Assembly: GCF_020176715.1 (NCBI RefSeq)
Contig: NZ_JAIVMF010000024.1
Span: forward strand, 1 to 35,303
Length of the DNA stretch: 35,303 bases
Reading direction: 5' to 3'
From: Stappia stellulata
Lineage (GTDB): Bacteria > Pseudomonadota > Alphaproteobacteria > Rhizobiales > Stappiaceae
This document shows positions 1 to 6,831 of this stretch, piece by piece (the stretch's first letter is position 1; each line of letters begins with the position of its first letter). The position numbers and the translations under genes are program-made. Under the pieces are notes generated by a model. That model saw only the letters and a program-made list of their open reading frames with translations. It ran no database searches and was not told the DNA's origin.

Positions 1-114
1 CAACGACTTGTCGAAAGCGGAAAGAAGAAGCTCGTCGCTCTAACAGCCGTCATGCGAAAGATCGTCGTCATCCTCAATGCACGCATGAGAGACGAATTCA
101 ACGCAATGAGTTGA
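1..114 (+). CDS. 3' end of an IS110-family transposase gene (cut by window edge)
   Basis: Reading frame 1 is open from the first base and ends at TGA 112-114, giving 37 C-terminal residues. It contains the stretch KKLVALTAVMRKIVVILNA followed by RMRD, which matches my memory of the C-terminus of IS110/IS116/IS902 transposases (GK-K-VAL-A-MRKLL-ILNA-L-D). These enzymes have a RuvC-like DEDD domain upstream, outside the window, and a C-terminal transposase_20 region with a catalytic serine. Whether the complete gene is intact cannot be seen. IS110 elements often lack terminal inverted repeats, so the right end cannot be placed. Family call is from recall, not a search. Confidence 0.7.
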   Translation, partial: QRLVESGKKKLVALTAVMRKIVVILNARMRDEFNAMS

Positions 115-401
115 TGACGGCGGAGGAAAACGGCGACGCCTTGCGCGACCTCAGCTTCTTGATGTTGCGTTTTCAAGTATCCAACTTCCGGGCTGACAGA
201 GACGCTCTCAACCTACCCCTCACACCGCGGCCAGCGAGCCGCGATCCATTCCACGTCGCCATGCACGCGAACGAACAAAGAAGACGAAGCGGCTTCCCCC
301 CCTCGAAAGACCAAGACTGCAAAGGGTAGCAGTCGGACACGGATCTCCGCGCGTGTTTCGTCGGGAAAATCAAAACCAGAATAGGCACCTTGTTAAAACA
401 A
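115..401. other. Non-coding stretch between IS110 remnant and IS1595 element
   Basis: Short open frames exist here on both strands, but none has a convincing ribosome-binding site or a protein I recognise. The DNA is moderately GC-rich and is probably the 3' flank of the IS110 element plus the boundary of the next insertion. I see no promoter, tRNA or repeat in it. Confidence 0.4.
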
Positions 402-425
402 GGGAGTTATCCCCTTGACGCAAGT
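402..425 (+). repeat. Left terminal inverted repeat of the IS1595 element
   Basis: The 24 bases starting GGGAGTTATCCCCTTGAC pair with the reverse complement of 2532-2555, differing only at positions 5, 18 and 19. The repeat overlaps the -35 hexamer of the transposase promoter (415-420). Confidence 0.85.
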
Positions 426-443
426 AAGGAATGAACCTATATT
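415..443 (+). promoter_or_regulatory. Transposase promoter inside the left end, probably giving a leaderless mRNA
   Basis: TTGACG (415-420) and TATATT (438-443) are separated by exactly 17 bases, close to the sigma-70 consensus. Transcription would begin about 7 bases after the -10 box, at or next to the ATG at 450. No Shine-Dalgarno sequence lies between the -10 box and the ATG, so a leaderless transcript is expected. The -35 box lies within the terminal repeat, so transposase bound at the end could repress its own gene; that last point is inference. Confidence 0.65.
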
Positions 444-449
444 GGGTTC

Positions 450-1337
450 ATGAGCAAGAGCAAAGCACCCACCTTTTCAGTCCGCGACTTCTTCGCCCGC
501 TTTCCAGATGATGAGGCTTGCCTCACCCACATCATGGAAGTGCGTTTCGGCATGAAGCATGTTTGCCGCAAGTGCGGTGTCGACAGCACGTTTCACCGCA
601 TGACAGAACGCCGTGCATTTGCATGTGCGGCTTGCGGCGATCATGTTTACCCGACTGCTGGCACCGTGTTTGAGGATACCCGCACACCCCTCCAGATTTG
701 GTTCTATGCCATATATCTCTTAGTCACGACCCGCCACGGCGTTTCGGGCAAGGAACTCCAGCGTCAGCTTGGCGTCACCTATAAGACGGCATGGCGCATA
801 GGCATGAAAATCCGGGAACTGATCGGATCGGTTGACAGCTTCGAAATGCTGACCGGACATGTGGAGATGGATGAAGCCTATGTAGGTGGTCGCCGCCCCG
901 GCAAACGTGGCCGCGGTGCGGAAGGAAAGACGATTGTCATGGGCATGAAAGAGCGCGGCGGCAAGCTTCGAACCGAAGTGATCCCGAACGTCAAGAAGGA
1001 CACGCTTCGCGGCGTAACGCTGGCAAATGTTGAAAAGGGTGCAGCCGTCTCCACAGACGAACTGGTGTCCTACGGCTTACTGAATGGTGACGGTTACAAG
1101 CACGGTCGCGTGAAACACGCCGCAAAGGAATGGACCTATTTCGATTACCGGACCGGTGAAACGCACTCGACAAACAATGTCGAAAGCTTCTGGAAACTGT
1201 TCAAGGCGTCGGTTCGCTCAACTCACATTCATGTGTCGAGCAAATACATGGATCGGTACCTTAACGAGTTTGCTTTCCGCTCGAACCATCGCGAGATGAA
1301 CAATGCGATGTTTGATCTGATTGTGTCCCGCGTATGA
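450..1337 (+). CDS. IS1595-family transposase (ISXO2-like)
   Basis: This 295-aa protein begins with a transposase zinc ribbon (C39-x2-C42 and C59-x2-C62), followed by a helix-turn-helix-like stretch near 95-125 (GVSGKELQRQLGVTYKTAW) and an ISXO2-like DDE domain. Likely catalytic acids are D141 in EMDEAYVGG, D203 in STDE, and E245 in NNVESFW; the last is the usual position of the third acidic residue. The EMDE-YVGG motif is the main family marker. It would cut at the 24-bp ends and move the whole 2.15-kb unit. Length is typical and I see no frameshift, so it is probably active or recently so. The ATG at 450 has no ribosome-binding site but sits at the predicted transcription start. Confidence 0.9.
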   Translation: MSKSKAPTFSVRDFFARFPDDEACLTHIMEVRFGMKHVCRKCGVDSTFHRMTERRAFACAACGDHVYPTAGTVFEDTRTPLQIWFYAIYLLVTTRHGVSGKELQRQLGVTYKTAWRIGMKIRELIGSVDSFEMLTGHVEMDEAYVGGRRPGKRGRGAEGKTIVMGMKERGGKLRTEVIPNVKKDTLRGVTLANVEKGAAVSTDELVSYGLLNGDGYKHGRVKHAAKEWTYFDYRTGETHSTNNVESFWKLFKASVRSTHIHVSSKYMDRYLNEFAFRSNHREMNNAMFDLIVSRV

Positions 1338-1455
1338 CGCGAGATGCAGCGGACAAAAACTGATCTTCGCGGATAGGGCCAATCTCAGCCGCTTCCTGCT
1401 GATCTATGAACTCAGCTAACCGGTTTTCTTTGATGGCTGTTGCTAACGATAACAT
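1261..1455 (-). CDS. Possible small protein antisense to the transposase 3' end
   Basis: An open frame of 64 codons starts at ATG 1455 (MLSLATAIKENRLAEFIDQ) and runs back over the last 77 bases of the transposase gene. Its first 30 residues look like a normal protein with a helical, charged sequence ending in IGPI-ED-F. I recall similar short hypothetical proteins antisense to the 3' ends of ISXO2-like transposase genes in rhizobial genomes, but cannot verify this. The C-terminal part is constrained by the transposase on the other strand. It may be a genuine small gene of the element or an annotation habit caused by conserved overlap. Confidence 0.3.
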   Translation of the reverse strand: MLSLATAIKENRLAEFIDQQEAAEIGPIREDQFLSAASRVIRGTQSDQTSHCSSRDGSSGKQTR

Positions 1456-1660
1456 GGCAAAGACTCTAGACGGAATCACGGGGAGTTGCTACATTCATGC
1501 ACAAGGGTGCCATGGTTTTGGAGACCACAGCACCCTTGATCTTACCCCTTTTGGAAGGGGGCAGGAAGTTAAGCCGCCGTTAAGCGGCTACCGGTAATCT
1601 CCGGGTGATATGCCAAGTCACGCTTCTATCCTTTCCATTGTGCGCTTGGAGACGCGGGGT
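1338..1660. other. Hairpin-rich spacer between the two convergent genes of the element
   Basis: Four hairpins lie in a row: 1502-1538 (9-bp stem, with an inner TGGT/ACCA pair), 1545-1560 (CCCCTT/AAGGGG), 1572-1589 (AGCCGC/GCGGCT) and a CCGG/CCGG pair at 1591-1604. None has a clear run of T on the plus strand. The arrangement may stop transcription from both convergent genes or form a structured RNA. Apart from the antisense ORF at its left, no convincing gene was found. Confidence 0.45.
1502..1560. terminator. Tandem hairpins downstream of the transposase gene, possible terminator
   Basis: Two hairpins, 1502-1538 (CAAGGGTGC/GCACCCTTG) and 1545-1560 (CCCCTT/AAGGGG with TTGG loop), follow the transposase gene by about 165 bases. 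There is no T tract, so intrinsic termination is only a guess from position between convergent genes. Confidence 0.35.
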
Positions 1661-2455
1661 TCAACCGACCACCTTTAGGCTGGCTCGGTTATCGTCAGAT
1701 AGGGTGCCAGCCCTATCAGTTTCTGAACCGCCCGCCACGGCGGGCGGTTCATTATCTCCATAAGGATAGAGCTTTTTGTCCTCCTTACGGATGTGTTTTT
1801 GCTCAGATAGTCGCGCAATCATGTTGTAGAGGGAGGTCTTGCTCGGAGGATGATCACCTTCGTGCGCGGCCCAAATTGCATCAATCACATCTGATGAGCT
1901 ACAACCAGGGTTTTCGCTGATATAGCGAACAGCCAAAACGGCAGCCGGCGAACCAAACTCACTAACATCGGCAACGTCATCGACTTCTCCTTTTTCCAGT
2001 TTGCTCATGTAATCGCGATACTGGGCAGGAGTGAAAAGATGATCACCTCGCTTTTTCAGCAGTCCACGCCTAAGCAACTTTTGAATGCCATTGTAGTAGC
2101 CAGATTCACTGCTTTTCAGGCGATCACCGAACGGGCCGCTGCGCATCTTCGCGAGCAACTCCCGTTGCATTACGCCTCCGTTTGAAGACCTAACCTGCTC
2201 TTCAATTACCCCAGTCCACGTTGCGCGACCTTTGCGGGTCTTAACCAATCCGGGACTCTCGCTCTTGCGCGCCGTTCCGTCCCCCAAGAAAAGTGACGGA
2301 GCAAGAAGGCGAACAGCATCGATCTTTTCGCGCAGGGATGCCTGCCGCTTCCGGAGATTTTCGATCTTCAGATCAATCTCCGAGCACTCGGCTTCCCAGC
2401 TGCGCACTTCCGCACCTGAAATACTAAAGCCAGAATCATGTGGGCTCTGTGACAT
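1661..2455 (-). CDS. IS1595 passenger protein: coiled coil plus two winged-helix-like segments
   Basis: I do not recognise this 264-aa protein. Residues 16-50 form a charged heptad-like coiled coil. Residues 78-140 read like a winged helix (helical segments, then LLRRGLLKKRGDHLFTP, typical of recognition helix plus wing). Residues 165-232 repeat the theme, with PSKTSLYNMIARL as a candidate recognition helix. A DNA-binding role, perhaps regulation or target choice for the element, is inferred. No catalytic motif was seen. The start is ATG 2455; no strong Shine-Dalgarno lies before it. The gene lies inside the inverted ends, convergent with the transposase, so it travels as passenger. Its base composition differs from the host. 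The last 30 residues are encoded across a strong hairpin and look poorly constrained. Confidence 0.7.
   Translation of the reverse strand: MSQSPHDSGFSISGAEVRSWEAECSEIDLKIENLRKRQASLREKIDAVRLLAPSLFLGDGTARKSESPGLVKTRKGRATWTGVIEEQVRSSNGGVMQRELLAKMRSGPFGDRLKSSESGYYNGIQKLLRRGLLKKRGDHLFTPAQYRDYMSKLEKGEVDDVADVSEFGSPAAVLAVRYISENPGCSSSDVIDAIWAAHEGDHPPSKTSLYNMIARLSEQKHIRKEDKKLYPYGDNEPPAVAGGSETDRAGTLSDDNRASLKVVG
1725..1750. repeat. Perfect 12-bp-stem hairpin inside the passenger gene's 3' end
   Basis: GAACCGCCCGCC (1725-1736) and its complement GGCGGGCGGTTC (1739-1750) are separated by two bases. A second hairpin, ATAGGG/CCCTAT, lies at 1699-1716. Both fall inside the last codons of the passenger gene. 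They could form a terminator for transposase transcripts, or suggest that the original reading frame ended earlier. Confidence 0.6.
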
Positions 2456-2531
2456 TCACGACTCATCGCACGACACACTGGGGAGATCAAGTGAAAAGTG
2501 TGGTCGCGTGACCTAGCAGTGAATCTGGATG

Positions 2532-2555
2532 ACTTGTCTCAAGGGGATAATTCCC
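2532..2555 (-). repeat. Right terminal inverted repeat of the IS1595 element
   Basis: The reverse complement of these 24 bases matches the left end at 21 of 24 positions. It contains TTGAGA, a possible -35 box reading toward the passenger gene, but no good -10 hexamer is present 17 bases away. Host sequence resumes at 2556, 32 bases from the stop codon of the next gene. Confidence 0.85.
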
Positions 2556-2587
2556 ATTCATTATAAGAAATTTACTTAGACTACAGA

Positions 2588-3178
2588 TCACCCCTCCTCC
2601 GGCCCCTCCCCCGGCCAGTCGACGACGAAATTCTCGTAGTCTTCCAGCTCGATGCCGTCTTCGGGAAAGGTGCGGCCGCGCACGGAGATGCCGGCGGCGT
2701 GGACGGTTTCGGGATCGCCGGAGACGAGCGGGTGCCACCAGTAGAGGTCGTGGCCCTCGGAGATCAGCCGGTAGCCGCAGGTGGGCGGCAGCCAGGTGAG
2801 CTGCGGCACGGTTTCTGGCGTCAACGGCAGGCAGTCCGGCACTTTTTCAAGACGGTTGTGATAATCGCCGCAGCGGCAGGAGTGCTGGTCGAGCAGCGTG
2901 CAGGAGAGCGAGGTCCACACCACCTCGCCGGTGTCCCAGTCCTCCAGCTTGTTGAGGCAGCAGCGGCCGCAGCCGTCGCACAGGGATTCCCATTCCGTGG
3001 CGGTCATCTCGGCGAGCGACTTGGCGCGCCAGAACGGCACGGTCTCGACCGGCCCCTCGGCTGAAGGCGCCGCACCGTCGGCGCGGGCCGGACCGCCGCC
3101 ATCTGCCGTTACGTCAGCGGTGCGCACGTCTGTAGCCCCGGCATCGGGGGTCTTTGCGCCGGTATCGCGCGCGCTCAT
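2588..3178 (-). CDS. YcgN/UPF0260-family cysteine-cluster protein
   Basis: This 196-aa protein matches the YcgN (UPF0260) family, small cytosolic proteins with a CxxCxxCC cluster thought to bind zinc or iron; their biochemical role is not established. The cluster is C67-x2-C70-x2-CC (73-74) within [19 protein letters not shown]. The conserved core VPFW...EMTATEWE to the WLP-TCGYRL-EG-DL and WHPL segments follows E. coli YcgN closely. The first 45 residues are an Ala/Gly-rich extension not found in the E. coli protein (153 aa). I chose ATG 3178 because AGGGAAGGA lies 8 bases upstream; an open frame extends further to 3253. The IS1595 element ends 32 bp beyond the stop, so it may have cut off the natural terminator. 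Confidence 0.88.
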   Translation of the reverse strand: MSARDTGAKTPDAGATDVRTADVTADGGGPARADGAAPSAEGPVETVPFWRAKSLAEMTATEWESLCDGCGRCCLNKLEDWDTGEVVWTSLSCTLLDQHSCRCGDYHNRLEKVPDCLPLTPETVPQLTWLPPTCGYRLISEGHDLYWWHPLVSGDPETVHAAGISVRGRTFPEDGIELEDYENFVVDWPGEGPEEG

Positions 3179-3298
3179 TGGCTGTCCTTCCCTCACCTTT
3201 CTTGAAACGCCGGCCGGATCGGGAGTACAACTGGGCGCGCGGGGCACGCGCATGCGGCGGCGTCAAACCCGACCGCCATAGCAGAACGGACGGACAAG

Positions 3299-5512
3299 GT
3301 GAACAAGGGATCAGCTCCCCCCGACGGCACGGAGCCGGATACGCCGAAGGCTCAGGGAGGGGCACGGCCGAAGGGCGGGCGCCTCAAGGCCGGCCTTCTC
3401 TCCGCCGATGCCTGGGTCGACACCGCGCTGTGGCGGCTCGGATCGGGCCTGCGCGGTGCGATCGAGGGCTATTCCGCCTGGCTGCGCCGCTTCCGGGTGC
3501 GCGGACCCGGGCGCGTGGCGGCCGAGCTTGCCTCAGACGGGGTGACCTTCGGCGTTCTCGGCCTCGTGGTCATGCTGGCGCTGGCCCAGGACGCGATCGA
3601 CAAGACCGCCCGGGCCGACTGGCGCACGACGGAGGATTTTTCCGTCACCTTCCTCGACCGCTTCGGCAACGAGATCGGCCATCGCGGCATTCTGCTGAAT
3701 GACACCGTGCCGCTGGAGGAAATTCCCGACCACATGATCAAGGCGGCGCTCGCCACCGAGGACCGGCGCTTCTTCCACCATTTCGGCATCGACGTGGTCG
3801 GCACCTTCCGCGCGATGATGGAGAACGTGCGCGCGCGCACCGTCGTCCAGGGCGGCTCGTCGCTGACCCAGCAGTTGGCCAAGAACCTGTTCCTGTCCAA
3901 CGAGCGCACGCTGGAGCGCAAGATCAACGAGGCCTTCCTGGCGCTGTGGCTGGAGATGAACCTCTCCAAGCGCGAGATCCTCAAGCTCTATCTCGACCGC
4001 GCCTATATGGGCGGCGGCACCTTCGGCGTCGCGGCGGCGTCGGAATTCTATTTCGCCAAGAACGTGCGCGAATTGAGCCTTGCCGAGGCGGCGATGCTCG
4101 CCGGCCTGTTCAAGGCGCCGAGCAAATACGCCCCGCACATCAACCTGCCGGCGGCGCGCGCGCGCGCCAATGAGGTGCTGACCAACATGGTGCAGGCCGG
4201 CTTCATGACCGAGGGCCAGGTGATCGGCGCAAGGCGCAATCCGGCGGTCGCCGTCGACCGCAGCCGCGAGCGCTCGCCGGACCATTTCCTCGACTATGCC
4301 TATGACCGGCTCAAGGAGCTGGCGCGCGAATATCCGGCCCTCGCCAACGACCGCATCCTGACGGTGCGCACCTCGCTCGATCCCGGCCTGCAGCGCCAGG
4401 CGGAACGTGCGATCCTCGACACGCTGCGCCAGCACGGCAACCGCTACCGGGTGGAGGAAGGCGCCGTCACCGTCATCGTACCGGAGACGGGTGCCGTGCG
4501 CGCCATGGTCGGCGGCAAGGATTATGGCGCCAGCCAGTTCAACCGGGCGGTCGACGCCCTGCGCCAGCCCGGCTCCTCCTTCAAGCCCTTCGTCTATATC
4601 ACCGCCTTCATGAACGGCTATTCGCCGGCCTCCGTCGTGCCGGACGCGCCGATCAACATCGGCGGCTGGAGCCCGCGCAACTACGGCCGCAGCTACCGCG
4701 GCCCGGTCACGCTGAAACTTGCCCTCACCAAGTCGATCAACACCATCCCGGTGCGCCTGTCGCAGGCGCTGGGGCGCGACAAGGTCGTGGAAAACGCCCA
4801 TGCGATGGGCATCAACACCGAGCTGAAGATCACCCGCGCGCTGCCCCTCGGTGTTGCCGAGGTTACCGTGCTGGACATGAGCGCGGCCTATGGGTCGTTT
4901 GCCAGCGGCGGGCTCAAGGTGGTGCCGACGCCGATCCTTGAGGTGAAGAATTCCGCCGGCGAGACCGTCTATGAGCTCAGCCGCCACCGCCGCCCGCCCG
5001 AACGCCTGTTTCCGCCGGAAAAGGCCGCGGAAATGAACGACGTGCTGGTCAATGTGGTGGAGGCGGGCACGGGCCGCCGCGCGCAGGTCCCCGGCGTCAC
5101 CGCCGCCGGCAAGACCGGCACCACCCAGGCCTATCGCGACGCGTGGTTCGTCGGCTACACCGGCAATTACGCGGCGGCCGTCTGGTTCGGAAACGACGAT
5201 TTCAGCACCACCGCGCGCATGACCGGCGGCAGCCTGCCGGCCATGGCCTGGCAATCGATCATGGAATACGCCCACAAGGGCATCGAGCTGAAGCCGATGC
5301 CGGGCGTCGACCGTCCGCCGCAGCCGGCCGAGGCGCTGGTCGCCGATGGCGGGGCGGGGTCCGCCGCCGGCCGTCCGCGCCTGTTGCGCGAACAGTCGAT
5401 CGCCGTGCTTGAAGAAATCGGCGCGCGGCTCGATGCCATCGGCAAGCGCGCGGATCTGCCGGGCGGCGCGCCGGCCGCGAGAGAAGACGGCGTGGAGTCC
5501 ATCACGCAGTGA
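3299..5512 (+). CDS. Penicillin-binding protein 1A, bifunctional glycosyltransferase/transpeptidase
   Basis: This 737-aa class A PBP polymerises lipid II into glycan strands and cross-links peptide stems at the inner membrane. A cytosolic tail (1-80) precedes one membrane anchor (about 83-98). The GT51 domain (about 120-310) has catalytic E154 in ATEDRRFFHHFGID, and the GGSSLTQQLAKNL motif. The transpeptidase domain carries S426-SFK-429 (nucleophile Ser in SxxK), S479-I-N481, and K605-TG-607. An OB-type insert typical of long PBP1A forms is not evident. Start is GTG 3299, preceded by a purine-rich GGACGGACAAG. Its stop overlaps the next start (GTGA), indicating an operon with the DUF1214/DUF1254 pair and perhaps cfa, all envelope genes. 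Named mrcA or pbp1A in relatives; symbol left blank as several paralogues are usual. Confidence 0.95.
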   Translation: MNKGSAPPDGTEPDTPKAQGGARPKGGRLKAGLLSADAWVDTALWRLGSGLRGAIEGYSAWLRRFRVRGPGRVAAELASDGVTFGVLGLVVMLALAQDAIDKTARADWRTTEDFSVTFLDRFGNEIGHRGILLNDTVPLEEIPDHMIKAALATEDRRFFHHFGIDVVGTFRAMMENVRARTVVQGGSSLTQQLAKNLFLSNERTLERKINEAFLALWLEMNLSKREILKLYLDRAYMGGGTFGVAAASEFYFAKNVRELSLAEAAMLAGLFKAPSKYAPHINLPAARARANEVLTNMVQAGFMTEGQVIGARRNPAVAVDRSRERSPDHFLDYAYDRLKELAREYPALANDRILTVRTSLDPGLQRQAERAILDTLRQHGNRYRVEEGAVTVIVPETGAVRAMVGGKDYGASQFNRAVDALRQPGSSFKPFVYITAFMNGYSPASVVPDAPINIGGWSPRNYGRSYRGPVTLKLALTKSINTIPVRLSQALGRDKVVENAHAMGINTELKITRALPLGVAEVTVLDMSAAYGSFASGGLKVVPTPILEVKNSAGETVYELSRHRRPPERLFPPEKAAEMNDVLVNVVEAGTGRRAQVPGVTAAGKTGTTQAYRDAWFVGYTGNYAAAVWFGNDDFSTTARMTGGSLPAMAWQSIMEYAHKGIELKPMPGVDRPPQPAEALVADGGAGSAAGRPRLLREQSIAVLEEIGARLDAIGKRADLPGGAPAAREDGVESITQ

Positions 5513-6168
5513 CCCTGACGTTCGACAGAAACCCCGAGACCGACGGGCTGGCCCCCGACCGCGTGCCCGCGATCCTGCGCCGCGGGCGCATGCCGGGCTG
5601 GCCGAAACTCGCCGCCATCCTCGTCATCGGCCTCGTCACGGGGCTGGGCAGCGCCTATCTCGCCGTCGACAACGCGCCCGCCTTCGACACTCTGGAGCTC
5701 GGCGTGTGGGAGGCCCGCCCCTTGCAGGGCACCGGCGAGGCCGACCCCTATTCCGCCGCCACCCATGCCCGCACCGGACGCGTGCCGCTCGCCTCTGGCG
5801 AGGGCCTGATCTTCCTGGCCCGCACCGACACGGCCGGCGCCACGCTGTCGCCGGCCTGCGACTACACGCTGGAGGGGCAGGCAGCGCCCGCGCGACTGTG
5901 GACGCTGACGACGCTCGACGAAAACCTGCGGCTGACCGAAACGGATGCCGAACGCACCGGCCTGCACAGCCGCCAGATCCTGAGGCGTCCCGACGGAAGC
6001 TTCACCGTGCAGGTCGCGGCGCGGGCGCGGTCGGGCAACTGGCTTCCGGGCGGGCGCGACGCCAACGGTCTGGTGCTGGCGCTCAGGCTCTACGACACGC
6101 CGCTGACGACCGGCACGGGCGTTGCCAATGTGCCGATGCCCGAGATCACGCGGGGGGATTGCCGGTGA
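5509..6168 (+). CDS. DUF1214 domain membrane-anchored protein
   Basis: A 219-aa protein with one N-terminal membrane segment (about 34-55, LAAILVIGLVTGLGSAYLAV) and a periplasmic DUF1214-like domain. Family markers are the segment near 150 (LHSRQILRRPDGSFTVQV) and NWLPGG-DANGL-L-LRLYDTPL near the C-terminus. The molecular role of DUF1214 is unknown. In rhizobia it is commonly found next to a DUF1254 protein, while other bacteria have both in one chain; here they are two overlapping genes, so the products probably form a complex. Start is GTG 5509 overlapping the PBP1A stop by 4 bases, so translation is likely coupled. Confidence 0.8.
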   Translation: MTLTFDRNPETDGLAPDRVPAILRRGRMPGWPKLAAILVIGLVTGLGSAYLAVDNAPAFDTLELGVWEARPLQGTGEADPYSAATHARTGRVPLASGEGLIFLARTDTAGATLSPACDYTLEGQAAPARLWTLTTLDENLRLTETDAERTGLHSRQILRRPDGSFTVQVAARARSGNWLPGGRDANGLVLALRLYDTPLTTGTGVANVPMPEITRGDCR

Positions 6169-6773
6169 GCGCGGCGGACCGGGTTCTGAACAGGCTTCGC
6201 GGGATCGAGGCGCTGGACGTGGCGCGCGCGGGCGCGGTGCTGCTGGCCGGGCTGTTGCTCGGCGGCATCATCCATGTCGTTGTGGTGATGAGCGTGCCGC
6301 ATTTTGTGCCGGTCACGGCCTATGCACGGGTCGCGGCCTTCGGGCCGGACGGTATGTTCAACCGCCTGCCGGACACGCGCGCCGGGGCGGAGCCGCTGCC
6401 GATGCTCGATCCGATGATGCTGCATGCCGCCTGCCGGTTCGACCTCACCGACGGCCCGCTGAAGATCGTCGCCGCCCTGCCGCCGCCGTTCTGGTCGTTC
6501 GCGCTGTTCAATGCGCGCGGCGAGGCAATCTATTCGCTGAACGACCGCACCTCCGGCAACGACGGCATGCTCGACGTGCTGGTGATCACCACCGAGCAGT
6601 TGAGCGTGCTGCGCGAGGATCCGCCGCCCGGACTGGAGGACCTCATCGTGATCGAAACCACAGAGACCCTCGGCTATGCGTTGCTGCGCTCCTTCGACGG
6701 CGATCCGCTGCGCCGGGACGTGAAGGAAGCCGCGCTCGCGCAAGCCACCTGCCGCACTCTCGACCAGGAATGA
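6165..6773 (+). CDS. DUF1254 domain membrane protein, partner of the DUF1214 protein
   Basis: A 202-aa protein with an N-terminal membrane helix (about 19-42) and a periplasmic part resembling the DUF1254 half of DUF1254/DUF1214 proteins, including MLDPMMLHAACRFDL and PFWSFALFNARGEAIYSLND. Start is GTG 6165, inside GTGA shared with the previous stop, with GGGGGATT just upstream; the open frame extends much further 5' but that part is antisense-like noise over PBP1A. No function is established. Its position after a peptidoglycan synthase and before cyclopropane fatty acid synthase suggests an envelope role, by inference only. Confidence 0.75.
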   Translation: MSAADRVLNRLRGIEALDVARAGAVLLAGLLLGGIIHVVVVMSVPHFVPVTAYARVAAFGPDGMFNRLPDTRAGAEPLPMLDPMMLHAACRFDLTDGPLKIVAALPPPFWSFALFNARGEAIYSLNDRTSGNDGMLDVLVITTEQLSVLREDPPPGLEDLIVIETTETLGYALLRSFDGDPLRRDVKEAALAQATCRTLDQE

Positions 6774-6831
6774 GCCGTCCGACTGCCCGAATGCCGTTTC
6801 AAGACATTTCCTCAGACCGAAAGACATTTGC

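Larger units (their letters stand above)
402..2555 (+). mobile_element. IS1595-family insertion sequence with a passenger gene (about 2.15 kb)
   Basis: The element is bounded by two 24-bp inverted ends (402-425 and 2532-2555) that match at 21 of 24 positions. It contains an ISXO2-like transposase gene on the plus strand and a 264-aa gene on the minus strand, pointing at each other. Simple IS1595 members with one transposase gene are about 1 kb; passenger genes are known in this family, which fits the doubled size. The interior is visibly richer in A+T than the flanking chromosome, a sign of transfer. The family usually makes an 8-bp target duplication, but 394-401 and 2556-2563 do not match, so the junctions were probably rearranged, perhaps together with the IS110 remnant. 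Confidence 0.8.

Noticed and set aside
111-388. Short frames on both strands at the left edge
   Set aside because: No ribosome-binding site, no recognisable sequence, and they overlap each other antisense.
3533-5275. Long minus-strand open frame (580 codons) over PBP1A
   Set aside because: Composition is His/Arg/Ala/Gly/Val-rich and motif-free, as expected from the complement of a GC-rich gene; PBP1A on the other strand has all catalytic motifs.
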